The notes under the pieces: model-generated | The model's input: the letters and a program-made list of their open reading frames with translations, nothing else | Database searches by the model: none | What the model was told of the DNA's origin: nothing | Position numbers and translations under genes: made by a program | In this document: in pieces, positions 26,462 through 35,801 of the stretch | How the letters are laid out: each line of letters opens with the position of its first letter | Position numbering within the stretch: position 1 is the first letter of the stretch | Assembly (NCBI RefSeq): GCF_013283645.1 | Contig: NZ_JABEKV010000001.1 | Span: 1,108,577 to 1,172,576 of the forward strand | From: Sinorhizobium psoraleae | GTDB taxonomy: Bacteria > Pseudomonadota > Alphaproteobacteria > Rhizobiales > Rhizobiaceae | Length of the DNA: 64,000 nucleotides | Reading direction: 5' to 3'

Positions 26462-26995
26462 ATGCAGCGCTTCAGGCGCATCCATACGGAACTTCCCGGC
26501 CTGACGGTGGTCGAGCGCATGCAGTTCGGTGACGAGCGTGGTTTCTTCTCGCGTTTCTTCTGCCAGGAGGAGCTTTTCGGGTTCGGTTCGACCGGCGCGA
26601 TTGCGCAGATCAATCACACGATGACCCGCACCAAGGGCGCTGTTCGCGGGCTGCATTTCCAACGGTCTCCCCATGAAGAGGCGAAGTTCGTGTCGTGCCT
26701 GGCCGGCGCGATTTTCGATGTCGCCGTCGACATGCGTCCGGACTCGCCGACCTATTTGCGTTGGCACGGTGAGGTTTTGAGCGCCGAGAACGCGCGGTCG
26801 ATGATGATTCCGGGCGGCTTTGCCCATGGGTTCCAGACCCTCATCGAGAACTGCGAGCTGATCTATCTCCACGACAAACCCTTTGCGCCGGAGGCGGAAG
26901 GCGGATTGAACGCGCTCGATCCGCGCATGAATATCGCATGGCCCATTGAAATCACCCAGATGTCCGAGCGCGACCGAAGCTTCGCCTTCATCTGA
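26462..26995 (+). CDS. RmlC-like nucleotide-sugar 3,5-epimerase
   Basis: A 177-residue cupin epimerase of the RfbC/RmlC family, starting at ATG 26462 with AGGA upstream. The catalytic base H65 is in VRGLHFQ, and PGGFAHGFQTL is the family signature. Y135 (LIYLHDK) is kept, but F141 stands where many family members have a second active-site tyrosine before the APE motif, so epimerisation may be partial. It should act on the 4-keto-6-deoxy sugar made by RfbG. It is the only plus-strand gene of the cluster, convergent with the C-methyltransferase. Confidence 0.85.
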   Translation: MQRFRRIHTELPGLTVVERMQFGDERGFFSRFFCQEELFGFGSTGAIAQINHTMTRTKGAVRGLHFQRSPHEEAKFVSCLAGAIFDVAVDMRPDSPTYLRWHGEVLSAENARSMMIPGGFAHGFQTLIENCELIYLHDKPFAPEAEGGLNALDPRMNIAWPIEITQMSERDRSFAFI

Positions 26996-27025
26996 CCGCC
27001 GGCGTGAGGCGGGGGAGCGCCCGCC

Positions 27026-28264
27026 TCAGATCACCCGCACTTCCGGAATGGCAACCACGAAACGGCCGCCCCAGGAGCGAACATGATCGTTCGCGGCAAC
27101 GATTTCGTCCGTTAGATTCCAGGGAAGGATCGCGACATAGTCCGGCTTGGCGGCCGCCAGTTCGTCTGGCGCGTGGATCGGGATATGGCTGCCGGGCGAC
27201 AGCTTGCCCTGTTTCAGGTCGTTACGGTCGACAATAAAGGCTATGTCATCCGAGGTAAGGCCGCAAACATTCAGGAACGTGTTGCCCTTGGCCGCCGCAC
27301 CATAAGCCGCCACGGTCTTGCCCTCAGCCTTTGCGTCCGCAAGGAAGGCCCGGAACTCTTCGCAGACTGCTGCGATCCGCTTCCCGAACGCCAGGTAGGT
27401 CTCCATGCGCATCAGTCCGGCCGCCGCTTCGTCGGAGCGCACCTTCGCGAGACCGGCGGTCTCCGGCCTTTTGCCGCCCGCCAGTTGCGCATAGACGCGA
27501 AGCGAGCCGCCATGGGTCGGCAGTTCCTCCACGTCGAAGACGTGCAAGCCGCAGGTCTTGAAAATACGCTCGACGGCGACGAGCGAGAGATAAGAATAGT
27601 GCTCGTGGTAGATCGTGTCGAACTGGATGCCTTCGATCGTGTGCAGCAGATGCGGGAATTCGAAGGTCGCCACGCCGTCCGGCTTGAGCAGGATCGGAAA
27701 GCCGCTGACGAAGTCGGCGATATCCGGCACGTGCGCCAGAACATTGTTTGCGGCCGTCAGGTCGGCGCGGATGCCGCGGGCGACCAGTTCACTCGCGGTG
27801 ATCTGCCCGAAGAAGGCGACGTGGGTCGGAACGTTGCGTTCCTCGGCGATCTTGGCAGCGTTGGCTGCCGGTTCGACACCAAGCACGGGAATATTCTTCT
27901 CGGCGAAATATTGCAGCAGATAGCCATCGTTGGAGGCAACCTCCACCACCTGTGACGTGCCGTCGAGATTGAAACGACCGATCATCTTTTCGGCATAGCG
28001 GCGGGAATGGTCCAGCCAACTCGTCGAGAAAGAAGACAGGTAGTGATATTCGGCGTTGAAGATCTCGTCGGCGGGTACCGTTTCGGTGGTCTGGACGAGC
28101 AGGCATTCCGAGCAGACCATCACCTGCAAGGGAAAAGCCTGCTCCCGCGCGATCGCTTCTTCGGTCGGCTCGAGAAACGAGTTGGACCAGGGCGTCGCAC
28201 CCAGGTCGGCAACCAGGGTCGCAAGCGGGGTAGAGCAGAAGCGGCAGTGATGAGGCATTATCAT
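27026..28264 (-). CDS. Nucleotide-sugar C-methyltransferase (TylCIII-like)
   Basis: A 412-residue, three-domain C-methyltransferase. An N-terminal zinc site has C7, C10 and C51, C54. A SAM-binding core contains QVVEVASNDGYLLQYF and FEFPHLLHTIEGIQFDTIYHEHYSYLS with the conserved HEH. The C-terminal Methyltransf_14 domain has AAYGAAAKGNTFLN. Enzymes of this build add a methyl group at C3 of a 4-keto-6-deoxy nucleotide sugar. It overlaps rfbG by four bases (ATGA), so translation is coupled to formation of its expected substrate. Confidence 0.88.
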   Translation of the reverse strand: MIMPHHCRFCSTPLATLVADLGATPWSNSFLEPTEEAIAREQAFPLQVMVCSECLLVQTTETVPADEIFNAEYHYLSSFSTSWLDHSRRYAEKMIGRFNLDGTSQVVEVASNDGYLLQYFAEKNIPVLGVEPAANAAKIAEERNVPTHVAFFGQITASELVARGIRADLTAANNVLAHVPDIADFVSGFPILLKPDGVATFEFPHLLHTIEGIQFDTIYHEHYSYLSLVAVERIFKTCGLHVFDVEELPTHGGSLRVYAQLAGGKRPETAGLAKVRSDEAAAGLMRMETYLAFGKRIAAVCEEFRAFLADAKAEGKTVAAYGAAAKGNTFLNVCGLTSDDIAFIVDRNDLKQGKLSPGSHIPIHAPDELAAAKPDYVAILPWNLTDEIVAANDHVRSWGGRFVVAIPEVRVI

Positions 28265-29334
28265 GGGCGACCTTTCGTAAATGCGGCGATCTGGCCGAGC
28301 GTGAGCTGGCGAGCGGTCTCGCCCCGGCGCCAGCCGTTGTACCAGTGTGCGGTCCACTCGATGGCCTGTCGCTGCGTCAGTCGCGCGCGCCAGGCGAGGG
28401 TCTCGGCTGCGAGTGCCGGATCAAGACCGAGTGTTTGCATTTCGCGCGGTTGCGCGAGCGAGGAAACATCGTCCCATTGCGGGGAGAGGCCCATTGCAGC
28501 CTGAATGGCGTTCGCCACGTCGCGCACGGCAATGGGCTGCTCGGTGGGCGAAGGGCCGAAGTTCAGTGCATCGACGCTGGCTTCGCCCTTGTAGAGCGAT
28601 TCGGCGAACAGGAAATAGCCGTTGAGACAGTCAAGCACATGCTGCCACGGGCGCGTCGCCAGCGGACTGCGGATATGGAGTCTTTCACCTGAAAGCGCTG
28701 CCCGCACGATATCGGGCACCAGCCGGTCGGCAGAAAAGTCGCCGCCGCCGATGACGTTACCGCCGCGCGCCGTGGCAATGCGGATGCCGCGCCCGTTGAA
28801 ATAGGAACTGCGCCAAGTCGCGACCGCAATCTCGCACGCGGCCTTCGAGCCTGAATAGGGATCATGGCCGCCGAGGGTGTCGGTTTCCCGAAAGTGGCGG
28901 CCGCTCTCGTCGTTGCGGTAGACCTTGTCCGTCGTCACCACGAGAATGGCCTTGACCGACGGAGCGGCGCGGGCGGCCTCCAGGAGCCGTACCGTGCCCA
29001 TGACGTTCACGTCGAAGGTCTCAGCCGGCGCTGCATAGCTCTCACGCACGAGCGGCTGTGCCGCCATGTGCAGAACGATTTCCGGCTCGCTCGTCCGCAG
29101 GGTCTCGGCAAGTGCTTCGCGATCGCGAATGTCTCCGAATTTCCCCTCCGGCAATTCGTCCTCATGCAGCAGGGCGTAGAGCGATGGCTGCGAGGCCGGC
29201 GCCAGGGCGTAGCCGGTCACATGCGCCCCCATCTCTCGCAGCCACAGTCCGGCCCAACTGCCCTTGAAGCCCGTATGGCCCGTGAGAAGGACGCGTTTTC
29301 CCGCCCAGAACTCTGGATCAGGCAGACCGGTCAT
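28261..29334 (-). CDS. rfbG: CDP-glucose 4,6-dehydratase
   Basis: A 357-residue SDR enzyme with the NAD motif LLTGHTGFKGSWAGLWL, the catalytic YSGSKAACE (Y-x-x-x-K), VTTDKVYRN and the C-terminal ARLTQRQAIEWTAHWY typical of RfbG. It converts CDP-glucose to CDP-4-keto-6-deoxyglucose. ATGA overlaps with rfbF upstream and the C-methyltransferase downstream. Confidence 0.94.
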   Translation of the reverse strand: MTGLPDPEFWAGKRVLLTGHTGFKGSWAGLWLREMGAHVTGYALAPASQPSLYALLHEDELPEGKFGDIRDREALAETLRTSEPEIVLHMAAQPLVRESYAAPAETFDVNVMGTVRLLEAARAAPSVKAILVVTTDKVYRNDESGRHFRETDTLGGHDPYSGSKAACEIAVATWRSSYFNGRGIRIATARGGNVIGGGDFSADRLVPDIVRAALSGERLHIRSPLATRPWQHVLDCLNGYFLFAESLYKGEASVDALNFGPSPTEQPIAVRDVANAIQAAMGLSPQWDDVSSLAQPREMQTLGLDPALAAETLAWRARLTQRQAIEWTAHWYNGWRRGETARQLTLGQIAAFTKGRP

Positions 29335-30098
29335 GACCAGACCTTCCAGGGTGCGCGATCCTGCTGCCAGAGTTCTTCGAGCTGGTTCTTGTCGCGCAGC
29401 GTGTCCATCGGACGCCAGAAACCGTCATGCTGGAAAGCCATCAACTGGCCGTCGCGCGCCAGGCCTTCGAGCGGCCCGTCTTCAAACGGGGTGTGGTCGC
29501 CTTCGATCCGGTCGAGCACCGAGCGGTTGAGCACGAAGAAGCCGCCATTGATGCGGCCGTTATCTCCCGCAGGCTTTTCCGTAAAGCTGTAGACTTGGCC
29601 GGAGTCGATTGCGAGCGCACCGTATCGTCCCGGCGGCACGACGCTCGTGACAGTCGCGTCCCGTCCATGTCGGCGATGGAAATCGGTCAGTGCGCGGATG
29701 TCGATGTCGGCGACGCCATCGCCGTAGGTGAGGCAGAAGCTATCGCCGAGATAATCGGCGACGCGCTTCAGGCGCCCGCCGGTCATCGACTCCGCGCCGG
29801 TTTCCACGAGGGTTACCCGCCAAGGTTCTGCTTTGCTTGTGTGAAAAATGGTCTCGCCCGTCGCCATGTTGAAGCTGACGTCCGAGGAGTGCAGGATGTA
29901 GTTGGAGAAATACTCCTTGATCATGTAGCCGCGATAGCCAAGGCAGATCACGAAATCGGAAAAGCCGAAATGGCTGTAGATCTTCATGATGTGCCAGAGG
30001 ATCGGACGGCCGCCGATCTCGATCATGGGCTTGGGGCGCAGGTGGCTCTCTTCGGAGATGCGTGTGCCGTATCCACCGGCGAGAATGACGACTTTCAT
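29331..30098 (-). CDS. rfbF: Glucose-1-phosphate cytidylyltransferase
   Basis: A 255-residue nucleotidyltransferase with LAGGYGTRISEESHLRPKPM, GGRPILWHIMKIYSHFG and CLGYRGYMIKEYFSNY, diagnostic of RfbF. It makes CDP-glucose from CTP and glucose-1-phosphate. ATG 30098 matches the family N-terminus; the open frame further upstream is unrelated. First gene of the rfbF-rfbG-methyltransferase operon. Confidence 0.95.
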   Translation of the reverse strand: MKVVILAGGYGTRISEESHLRPKPMIEIGGRPILWHIMKIYSHFGFSDFVICLGYRGYMIKEYFSNYILHSSDVSFNMATGETIFHTSKAEPWRVTLVETGAESMTGGRLKRVADYLGDSFCLTYGDGVADIDIRALTDFHRRHGRDATVTSVVPPGRYGALAIDSGQVYSFTEKPAGDNGRINGGFFVLNRSVLDRIEGDHTPFEDGPLEGLARDGQLMAFQHDGFWRPMDTLRDKNQLEELWQQDRAPWKVWS

Positions 30099-30371
30099 GC
30101 CCGATCTGCCTCCCACGTGCGCGTTGCGCTCCGTTTTTTCGTATTCCAGCCTTGCCCGGGGCTTGATTGGCGACGTTCTCCCTGGGGAATCGGCACAACC
30201 CGTGGATGAGCCCGCGCGTCGCCGGCGCTCCTTGGAGTATTTTCGGGGCAATTGCAACCATGAGGCGTCCTGAGGCTGGCCAATGCAGCCGGGCCGGCTG
30301 CTTGCGCGGGTTTGGGGAAAGGCGCAAGATGCCGCTCGCTGGGGCATGGTTCACCGCGGGAGGAGCGAATC

Positions 30372-31811
30372 ATGGATGAAATGAGCCTCACTAATCTGCA
30401 AGCGGGAAAGACGACGATTAAGGCCGAGGCGGTCGAGGCGCTGGCGGGGCAATTGCGGGGCCGCGTGCTCACTGAGAACGACGCGGCCTACGACGAGGTG
30501 CGCGCGATCTGGAATGGGATGATCGACCGCAAGCCCGCGCTGATCGTGCAATGCGCCGGCGCCGCAGACGTCATCAACGCGGTTCGTTTCGTGGCCGAAA
30601 ACGGCCTGCTCGTCGCCGTGCGTGGCGGTGGACATAACATTGCAGGCAACGCTGTCTGCGACGGCGGCCTGATGATCGATCTGTCACCGATGAAATCGGT
30701 GCGGGTGGACGCCACGGCGAAGAAGGCTTGGGTCGAGCCGGGTGCGACGCTCGCCGACGTCGACAAGGAGACCCAGGCTTTCCGACTGGTGCTGCCGACC
30801 GGGATCAATTCGACGACCGGTATTGCCGGATTGACGCTTGGCGGCGGTTTCGGATGGACCACGCGCAAGTTCGGTTTGACGCTGGACAGCCTGCTTTCGG
30901 TCGATGTCGTGACGGCGAATGGCGAGCTGGTCCGCGCAAGCCCGACTGAGCATCGCGATCTGTTCTGGGCGCTGCGCGGCGGCGGCGGGAATTTCGGCGT
31001 CGTCACAGCTTTCGAATTCCAGCTTCACGACCTTGAACCGCAGGTCCTGGCGGGGCTCGTCGTTCACCCCTTTGCGGACGCGCAAGCCGTCCTTCAGCAA
31101 TACCGCCAGGCGCTCGAGACGGCGCCCGACGAACTCACCTGCTGGGCGGTAATGCGGCAGGCGCCGCCGCTGCCATTCCTTCCGGAAGAGTGGCACGGCA
31201 AGGAAATTCTCGTTCTGGCCATGTGCTACTCAGGCGATATCGCGGCCGGGGGGCAGGCGACCGCTGCCCTGCGCTCGATCGGCAATCCGATCGCCGATGT
31301 CGTCGGTCCCAGTCCCTTTGTCGGCTGGCAGCAGGCGTTCGATCCCTTGCTCACGCCCGGCGCTCGCAACTACTGGAAGAGCCACGATTTCATGGAACTG
31401 TCCGATACGACGATCGGCATCCTGCTGGAAGCCATTCGTCAATTGCCGGGACCGGAATGCGAGATCTTCATCGGCCACGTCGGCGGTGCCGCCGGTCGTA
31501 TTGCAGCCGAAGAAACGGCTTTCCCGCAGCGCAGCTCGCATTTCGTCATGAATGTTCATGCCCGGTGGCGCGAACCGGAAATGGACCAGGTCTGCATCGA
31601 CTGGGCGCGCCGTCTTTTCGAGGCGGCAAAGCCTTATGCGGCCGGAACAGCCTATATCAATTTCATGCCGGCCGACGAGGTCGACCGCGTCGAGAGCGCC
31701 TATGGCAGCAATTACGGACGGCTTGTCGAGGTCAAGCGGCGATACGATCCGCAAAACCTGTTCCGCATGAACCAGAACGTAAGGCCGATAGAGGAACGGG
31801 GGGCGGCATAA
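30372..31811 (+). CDS. FAD-linked oxidoreductase, berberine-bridge (BBE) family
   Basis: A 479-residue oxidase starting at ATG 30372, with GGGAGGAG upstream. The FAD_binding_4 domain has VRGGGHNIAGNAVCDGG, where H88 is the probable covalent flavin ligand. PTGINSTTGIAGLTLGGGFGW and ALRGGGGNFGVVTAFEF follow, and the C-terminal BBE motif is SNYGRLVEVKRRYDPQNLFRMNQN. Such enzymes oxidise sugars, alcohols or secondary metabolites with O2. No signal peptide. Substrate unknown. Confidence 0.88.
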   Translation: MDEMSLTNLQAGKTTIKAEAVEALAGQLRGRVLTENDAAYDEVRAIWNGMIDRKPALIVQCAGAADVINAVRFVAENGLLVAVRGGGHNIAGNAVCDGGLMIDLSPMKSVRVDATAKKAWVEPGATLADVDKETQAFRLVLPTGINSTTGIAGLTLGGGFGWTTRKFGLTLDSLLSVDVVTANGELVRASPTEHRDLFWALRGGGGNFGVVTAFEFQLHDLEPQVLAGLVVHPFADAQAVLQQYRQALETAPDELTCWAVMRQAPPLPFLPEEWHGKEILVLAMCYSGDIAAGGQATAALRSIGNPIADVVGPSPFVGWQQAFDPLLTPGARNYWKSHDFMELSDTTIGILLEAIRQLPGPECEIFIGHVGGAAGRIAAEETAFPQRSSHFVMNVHARWREPEMDQVCIDWARRLFEAAKPYAAGTAYINFMPADEVDRVESAYGSNYGRLVEVKRRYDPQNLFRMNQNVRPIEERGAA

Positions 31812-31956
31812 TCTCCGCCTTGGTAGAAGGCAGGCTCCGGCCATGCGCGAACAAGCACGTGGCCGGTCGAATGCTGCAAACGGCAGAACGGGTGACCAGA
31901 GAGTTGCCATTGCGAATGGCCGAGGGCGATGTGGCGCCTTGGCAGGGAGGGGTTAC

Positions 31957-33387
31957 ATGGGGGAACGGTCGGTCGATGGCCTGTTTCGGCGCGCGGCAGA
32001 ACATGCCATGCGTTTCCGGGACGGAATATCCGAGATTCCGCAAAAGCCGCAGGTTTCCTATCTCGCATCGCTCAAGGGATTTCGCGAGCCGCTGCCGATC
32101 GAGGGGTGCGCCGGTCCTGGTGTGATCGACGAGCTTGTGGCGAAGGCGGAGCCGGGACTTCACACGATGACGGGCCCGCGCTTTTTCGGCTGGGTCATTG
32201 GCGGGTCGCATCCGGTGGGCGTCGCCGCTGACTGGCTGACGAGCGCCTGGGGCCAGAACACGGGCAACCATCATGCAACGCCGGCAGCGGCCGCCGCAGA
32301 GGCGGTTGCCGGCGGCTGGCTGCTCGATCTTCTCGATCTGCCGAGAGAAAGTTCCATCGGTTTCGTTACCGGCGCGACGGTCGCCAATTTCGTCTGCCTC
32401 GCTGCAGCACGCGGCGCCGTCCTGCGAAGGGTCGGCTGGGACGTCGAAGGGCAGGGCCTGTTTGGTGCCCCGCCGATTGCGGTCCTGATTGGCGATGACG
32501 CGCACGCGACGGTCTTCTCTGCGCTGCAGTTTCTAGGCCTCGGGCATGACCGGGTCGTTCGCGTGAAGACCGATGGTGCGGGACGAATTCTCACCTCCGA
32601 TTTCGCCGAGGCGGCCGGCAAGGTCTCCGGGCCGTGCATTGCCATCCTTCAGGCGGGGCAGATCAATACCGGCGCCTTCGACGATTTCGAAGGCATCATC
32701 CCCATCGCCAGAGATATCGGCGCCTGGGTTCATGTCGACGGCGCGTTCGGCCTTTGGGCGCGCGCCTGCCCGCAGAGGAGCGGACTTGCCAAGGGTGTCC
32801 ACGGGGCCGATTCCTGGGCGACCGACGGACACAAATGGCTGCAAACACCCTATGACTGCGGCTATGCCATCGTTCGCAACGAAGAGGCGCATCGCCGTGC
32901 GATGACGACTGCGGCAAGCTACCTGCCGCCGAGCTTTGAGGGCGAGCGCGATCCAAGCCATTTCGTTCCGGAACTGTCGCGTCGTGCCCGTGGCTTTGCC
33001 ACCTGGGGGATGATCAAGCATCTGGGGCGTGACGGGATCGCCGCCATGGTCGAGCGTCACTGCCGGGTCGCTCATGCAATGGCCGAAAGGCTGAGATCGG
33101 AAGAGGGAATAGAGGTCCTGAACGACGTCGTGCTCAATCAGTTCCTCGTGCGGTTCGGTGCGAAACACGCGGGCGATGAGGCCGACCGGCTCACGCAACG
33201 GACGATCGAGCGAATACAGACCGATGGCGTCTGCTTCTGCGGCGGCGCAACCTGGCGCGGTCGCAAGGTCATGCGCGTATCGGTGATTTCATGGCTGACC
33301 GATGATCTCGCCGGCGATGTTGCGGCAGACGCGATCATCGCGGCCTGGCGGGCGGTCCGGGCGAATGAGGCATCAGTCTCGGCTTAG
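31957..33387 (+). CDS. PLP-dependent group II decarboxylase-like protein
   Basis: A 476-residue PLP enzyme of the aromatic-amino-acid/glutamate decarboxylase family. The PLP lysine is K293 in ATDGHKWLQTPYD; HVDGAFGLWAR provides the cofactor-binding Asp, and GNHHATPAAAAAEAVAGGWL is the typical N-terminal substrate region. ATG 31957 gives a family-like N-terminus. It follows the BBE gene by 145 bases on the same strand. Whether it decarboxylates or deaminates an amino acid cannot be told. Confidence 0.85.
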   Translation: MGERSVDGLFRRAAEHAMRFRDGISEIPQKPQVSYLASLKGFREPLPIEGCAGPGVIDELVAKAEPGLHTMTGPRFFGWVIGGSHPVGVAADWLTSAWGQNTGNHHATPAAAAAEAVAGGWLLDLLDLPRESSIGFVTGATVANFVCLAAARGAVLRRVGWDVEGQGLFGAPPIAVLIGDDAHATVFSALQFLGLGHDRVVRVKTDGAGRILTSDFAEAAGKVSGPCIAILQAGQINTGAFDDFEGIIPIARDIGAWVHVDGAFGLWARACPQRSGLAKGVHGADSWATDGHKWLQTPYDCGYAIVRNEEAHRRAMTTAASYLPPSFEGERDPSHFVPELSRRARGFATWGMIKHLGRDGIAAMVERHCRVAHAMAERLRSEEGIEVLNDVVLNQFLVRFGAKHAGDEADRLTQRTIERIQTDGVCFCGGATWRGRKVMRVSVISWLTDDLAGDVAADAIIAAWRAVRANEASVSA

Positions 33388-33439
33388 GGAACGACATTCC
33401 GAGCGTTTGCGGGGCATAGCTAGGCAGGTGGAAAGTCTT

Positions 33440-33799
33440 ATGAGTTCGCTGACACTGAAGCGTGTCTATGAGGCGCCGGAGGCAAGCGACGGCGCGCGCA
33501 TCCTCGTCGACAGGCTGTGGCCACGCGGGATCGCCAAGGACAAGGCGCGGATTGATCTCTGGCTGAAAGACATCGCGCCGAGCGATGCCTTGCGCAAGCG
33601 CTTCCATGGAAACCCGGATGCATGGGACGAGTTCTGCACGGCCTATGCGGGGGAGCTGGAGGACGCGACGGCCCAGGCGGCGGTCCACGAGCTCCGCGAG
33701 CATCTCGCAAAGGGTCCCGTGACGTTGCTTTATGCGGCGCGCAACGAGGAGAGGAACAATGCCGTCGCATTGAAGGCATGGCTGGGGCGCCGTGTCTGA
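33440..33799 (+). CDS. DUF488 family protein
   Basis: A 119-residue protein with the DUF488 hallmarks ILVDRLWPRGIAKDKA, LWLKDIAPSDALRKRFHG and VTLLYAARNEERNNAVAL. The family is widespread and of unknown biochemical function. ATG 33440 follows GGTGGAAAG and lies 52 bases after the PLP enzyme on the same strand. Confidence 0.9.
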   Translation: MSSLTLKRVYEAPEASDGARILVDRLWPRGIAKDKARIDLWLKDIAPSDALRKRFHGNPDAWDEFCTAYAGELEDATAQAAVHELREHLAKGPVTLLYAARNEERNNAVALKAWLGRRV

Positions 33800-33870
33800 G
33801 GCGTCCTTAAGGCAGTAAGCGCCGTGACGACCATGCGGTTCGGGCGCGGAGGGCCTGTTTGCCGGCCCAG

Positions 33871-34755
33871 TTACACCCGCATCGCTTCGATCACGGCCCG
33901 CAGCCCCGCGGATATGTTCCGGCGGCTCGGGTAGTAGAGGTAGAACCAGTCCTCCGGCGGGCACCATTCGTCAAGGCAGCGGATCAGCCTGCCGTCGATG
34001 ATCTCGCGTTGTGCGCGATTTTCCCAGACATAGGCGAGCGCCACGCCGGAGAGCGCCACCTGGACCATGAGGTCTTGGTCGTCGAGCGCGATCGGTCCGC
34101 TCGGGTGGAAGGCGACAGCTTCGCCGCTGTGTTCGAATTCCCAGGGGTAGCGCACGCCGCTCGGATACGTGTTCTGGACGCAGACATGGTCCTTCAACTC
34201 ATGCGGCGTCTGCGGGATGCTCCGTTCGCGGAAGTAGTCCGGTGCGCCCACGACCGCGAAGCGAAGCCGAGGCCCGATCTTCACCGCCACCATGCCTTCC
34301 CGAAGGCTCTCGCCGAGGCGGATGCCGGCGTCGAAACCTTCCTCGACGATATCCACCAGCCGGTCGGTCGCCGAGATCTCGAGTTGCAGATTGGGATTGT
34401 CCCGAATGAGCGGCCCCATCACCCGCCCCAGAATGAATGGGGCAACCGAATTCGGGACATTGATGCGCACCTTGCCGAACGGCGTATCGCGAAACCTGTT
34501 GAGCGCCTCGAGCGCCGAGCCGATGTCGCCGAAGGCGGGAGTAAGATGCGCTTGAAGCATGGTGCCGGCATCAGTCAGCGAGACGCTGCGGGTCGTGCGA
34601 TTGAGCAGCCGAAGTCCGATCCGCTCCTCCAGATTGCTGACGGCATGGCTGATCGCCGAGGCCGTGACCCCGCGTTCCTCGGCCGCTTTCCGGAAGCTCC
34701 GGTGTCGGGCGACGGCGTCGAAGGCCGCGAGCTCTGATAGGTCGGTTGCGCGCAT
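33871..34755 (-). CDS. LysR-family transcriptional regulator
   Basis: A 294-residue LysR protein with an N-terminal winged helix ([45 protein letters not shown]) and a periplasmic-binding-like effector domain. It resembles the AaeR/DsdC-like CrgA group that usually controls neighbouring SDR or oxidoreductase genes. It is divergent from two tandem SDR genes across 143 bases, the standard layout for a LysR regulator and its target. The effector is unknown. Confidence 0.9.
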   Translation of the reverse strand: MRATDLSELAAFDAVARHRSFRKAAEERGVTASAISHAVSNLEERIGLRLLNRTTRSVSLTDAGTMLQAHLTPAFGDIGSALEALNRFRDTPFGKVRINVPNSVAPFILGRVMGPLIRDNPNLQLEISATDRLVDIVEEGFDAGIRLGESLREGMVAVKIGPRLRFAVVGAPDYFRERSIPQTPHELKDHVCVQNTYPSGVRYPWEFEHSGEAVAFHPSGPIALDDQDLMVQVALSGVALAYVWENRAQREIIDGRLIRCLDEWCPPEDWFYLYYPSRRNISAGLRAVIEAMRV

Positions 34756-34898
34756 AGATGAATCTTGCTCAGCATTATTGAGAGAATTTCCATTCTAATC
34801 ACGCAAATCGAATTGCGCCATTCTCCCCTTGTCGTCACGGGCAAGGCAGCCCCGGCCTCGAGGATCTGATCCTCATCCGATCAAGGAAGGAGTTCGCA

Positions 34899-35744
34899 AT
34901 GGCACAGACATGGTTCATCACAGGCTGCTCGACCGGCTTCGGCCGCGCGCTCGCACAGCACGTCATCGCGCTCGGCCATAACGTCGTCGTCACCGCTCGT
35001 GATGCGACGCAGGTTGCCGATCTATCGGCCATCGCGCCGGACCGCACGCTCGCTCTCGCGCTCGATGTGACGAAGGCAGATGACATTGCCGAGGCGACAC
35101 GCGCCGCCGAGCAGCGCTTCGGCCACATCGACGTTCTCGTCAATAATGCCGGTGTCGGTTACTTCGGCGCCTTCGAGGAGAGCGACATGGATGCGGTCCG
35201 CGCCATGTTCGAGGTCAACGTCTGGGGCCTCGCCAACATGACGCGCGCGGTCCTCCCCGGCATGCGTCGACGCCGCTCGGGCACAATCGTCAACATCTCT
35301 TCGATCGGCGGCCTGCGGTCGGTACCGTCGCTCAGCTTCTACGCGGCCTCGAAATTCGCAGTCGAGGCATTGTCGGAAGGGCTGTCGAAGGAGGTCGAGC
35401 CGCTCGGCATCAAGATACTCATTGTCGAGCCCGGTCCTTTCCGCACCGATTGGGCGGGACGTTCCGCCGGCGAGGCCACCGTCTCGATCAACGACTATGA
35501 GGACACGGCAGGGGCGGTGTGGCGGAGGATCAGGGGCTACAGCGGCGAGCAGCCGGGCGATCCGGAACGGGCCGCGCGTGCGATCGTGATGGCGGTCAAT
35601 GCCGCCGAACCGCCGCTGCGGCTGCTGCTCGGCCGCGAGGCTCTCGCCGGCGCCCGGGCGAAGCTCGATGCCTTGCGCAAGGATTTCGACGCCTGGGCCG
35701 AAGTGACCGAAGGGGCAGATTTTCCGGCTGCCAGTTCGACCTGA
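34899..35744 (+). CDS. Short-chain dehydrogenase/reductase
   Basis: A 281-residue classical SDR with the cofactor motif TGCSTGFGRALA, NNAGVG, active-site S in NISSIGG and Y-x-x-x-K in FYAASKFA. Start preceded by AAGGAGTT. It is one of two adjacent paralogues of identical length (281 residues) that share NISSIGG, EVEPLGIK/ELAPLGIK and EPGPFRTD/EPGFFRTD blocks. Probably regulated by the divergent LysR protein. Substrate unknown. Confidence 0.9.
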   Translation: MAQTWFITGCSTGFGRALAQHVIALGHNVVVTARDATQVADLSAIAPDRTLALALDVTKADDIAEATRAAEQRFGHIDVLVNNAGVGYFGAFEESDMDAVRAMFEVNVWGLANMTRAVLPGMRRRRSGTIVNISSIGGLRSVPSLSFYAASKFAVEALSEGLSKEVEPLGIKILIVEPGPFRTDWAGRSAGEATVSINDYEDTAGAVWRRIRGYSGEQPGDPERAARAIVMAVNAAEPPLRLLLGREALAGARAKLDALRKDFDAWAEVTEGADFPAASST

Positions 35745-35801
35745 TCGAACTCGAAAAGAACTTTCAACTCAACTCAACTTGACTCAAGAAAGGATACTGC
35801 C

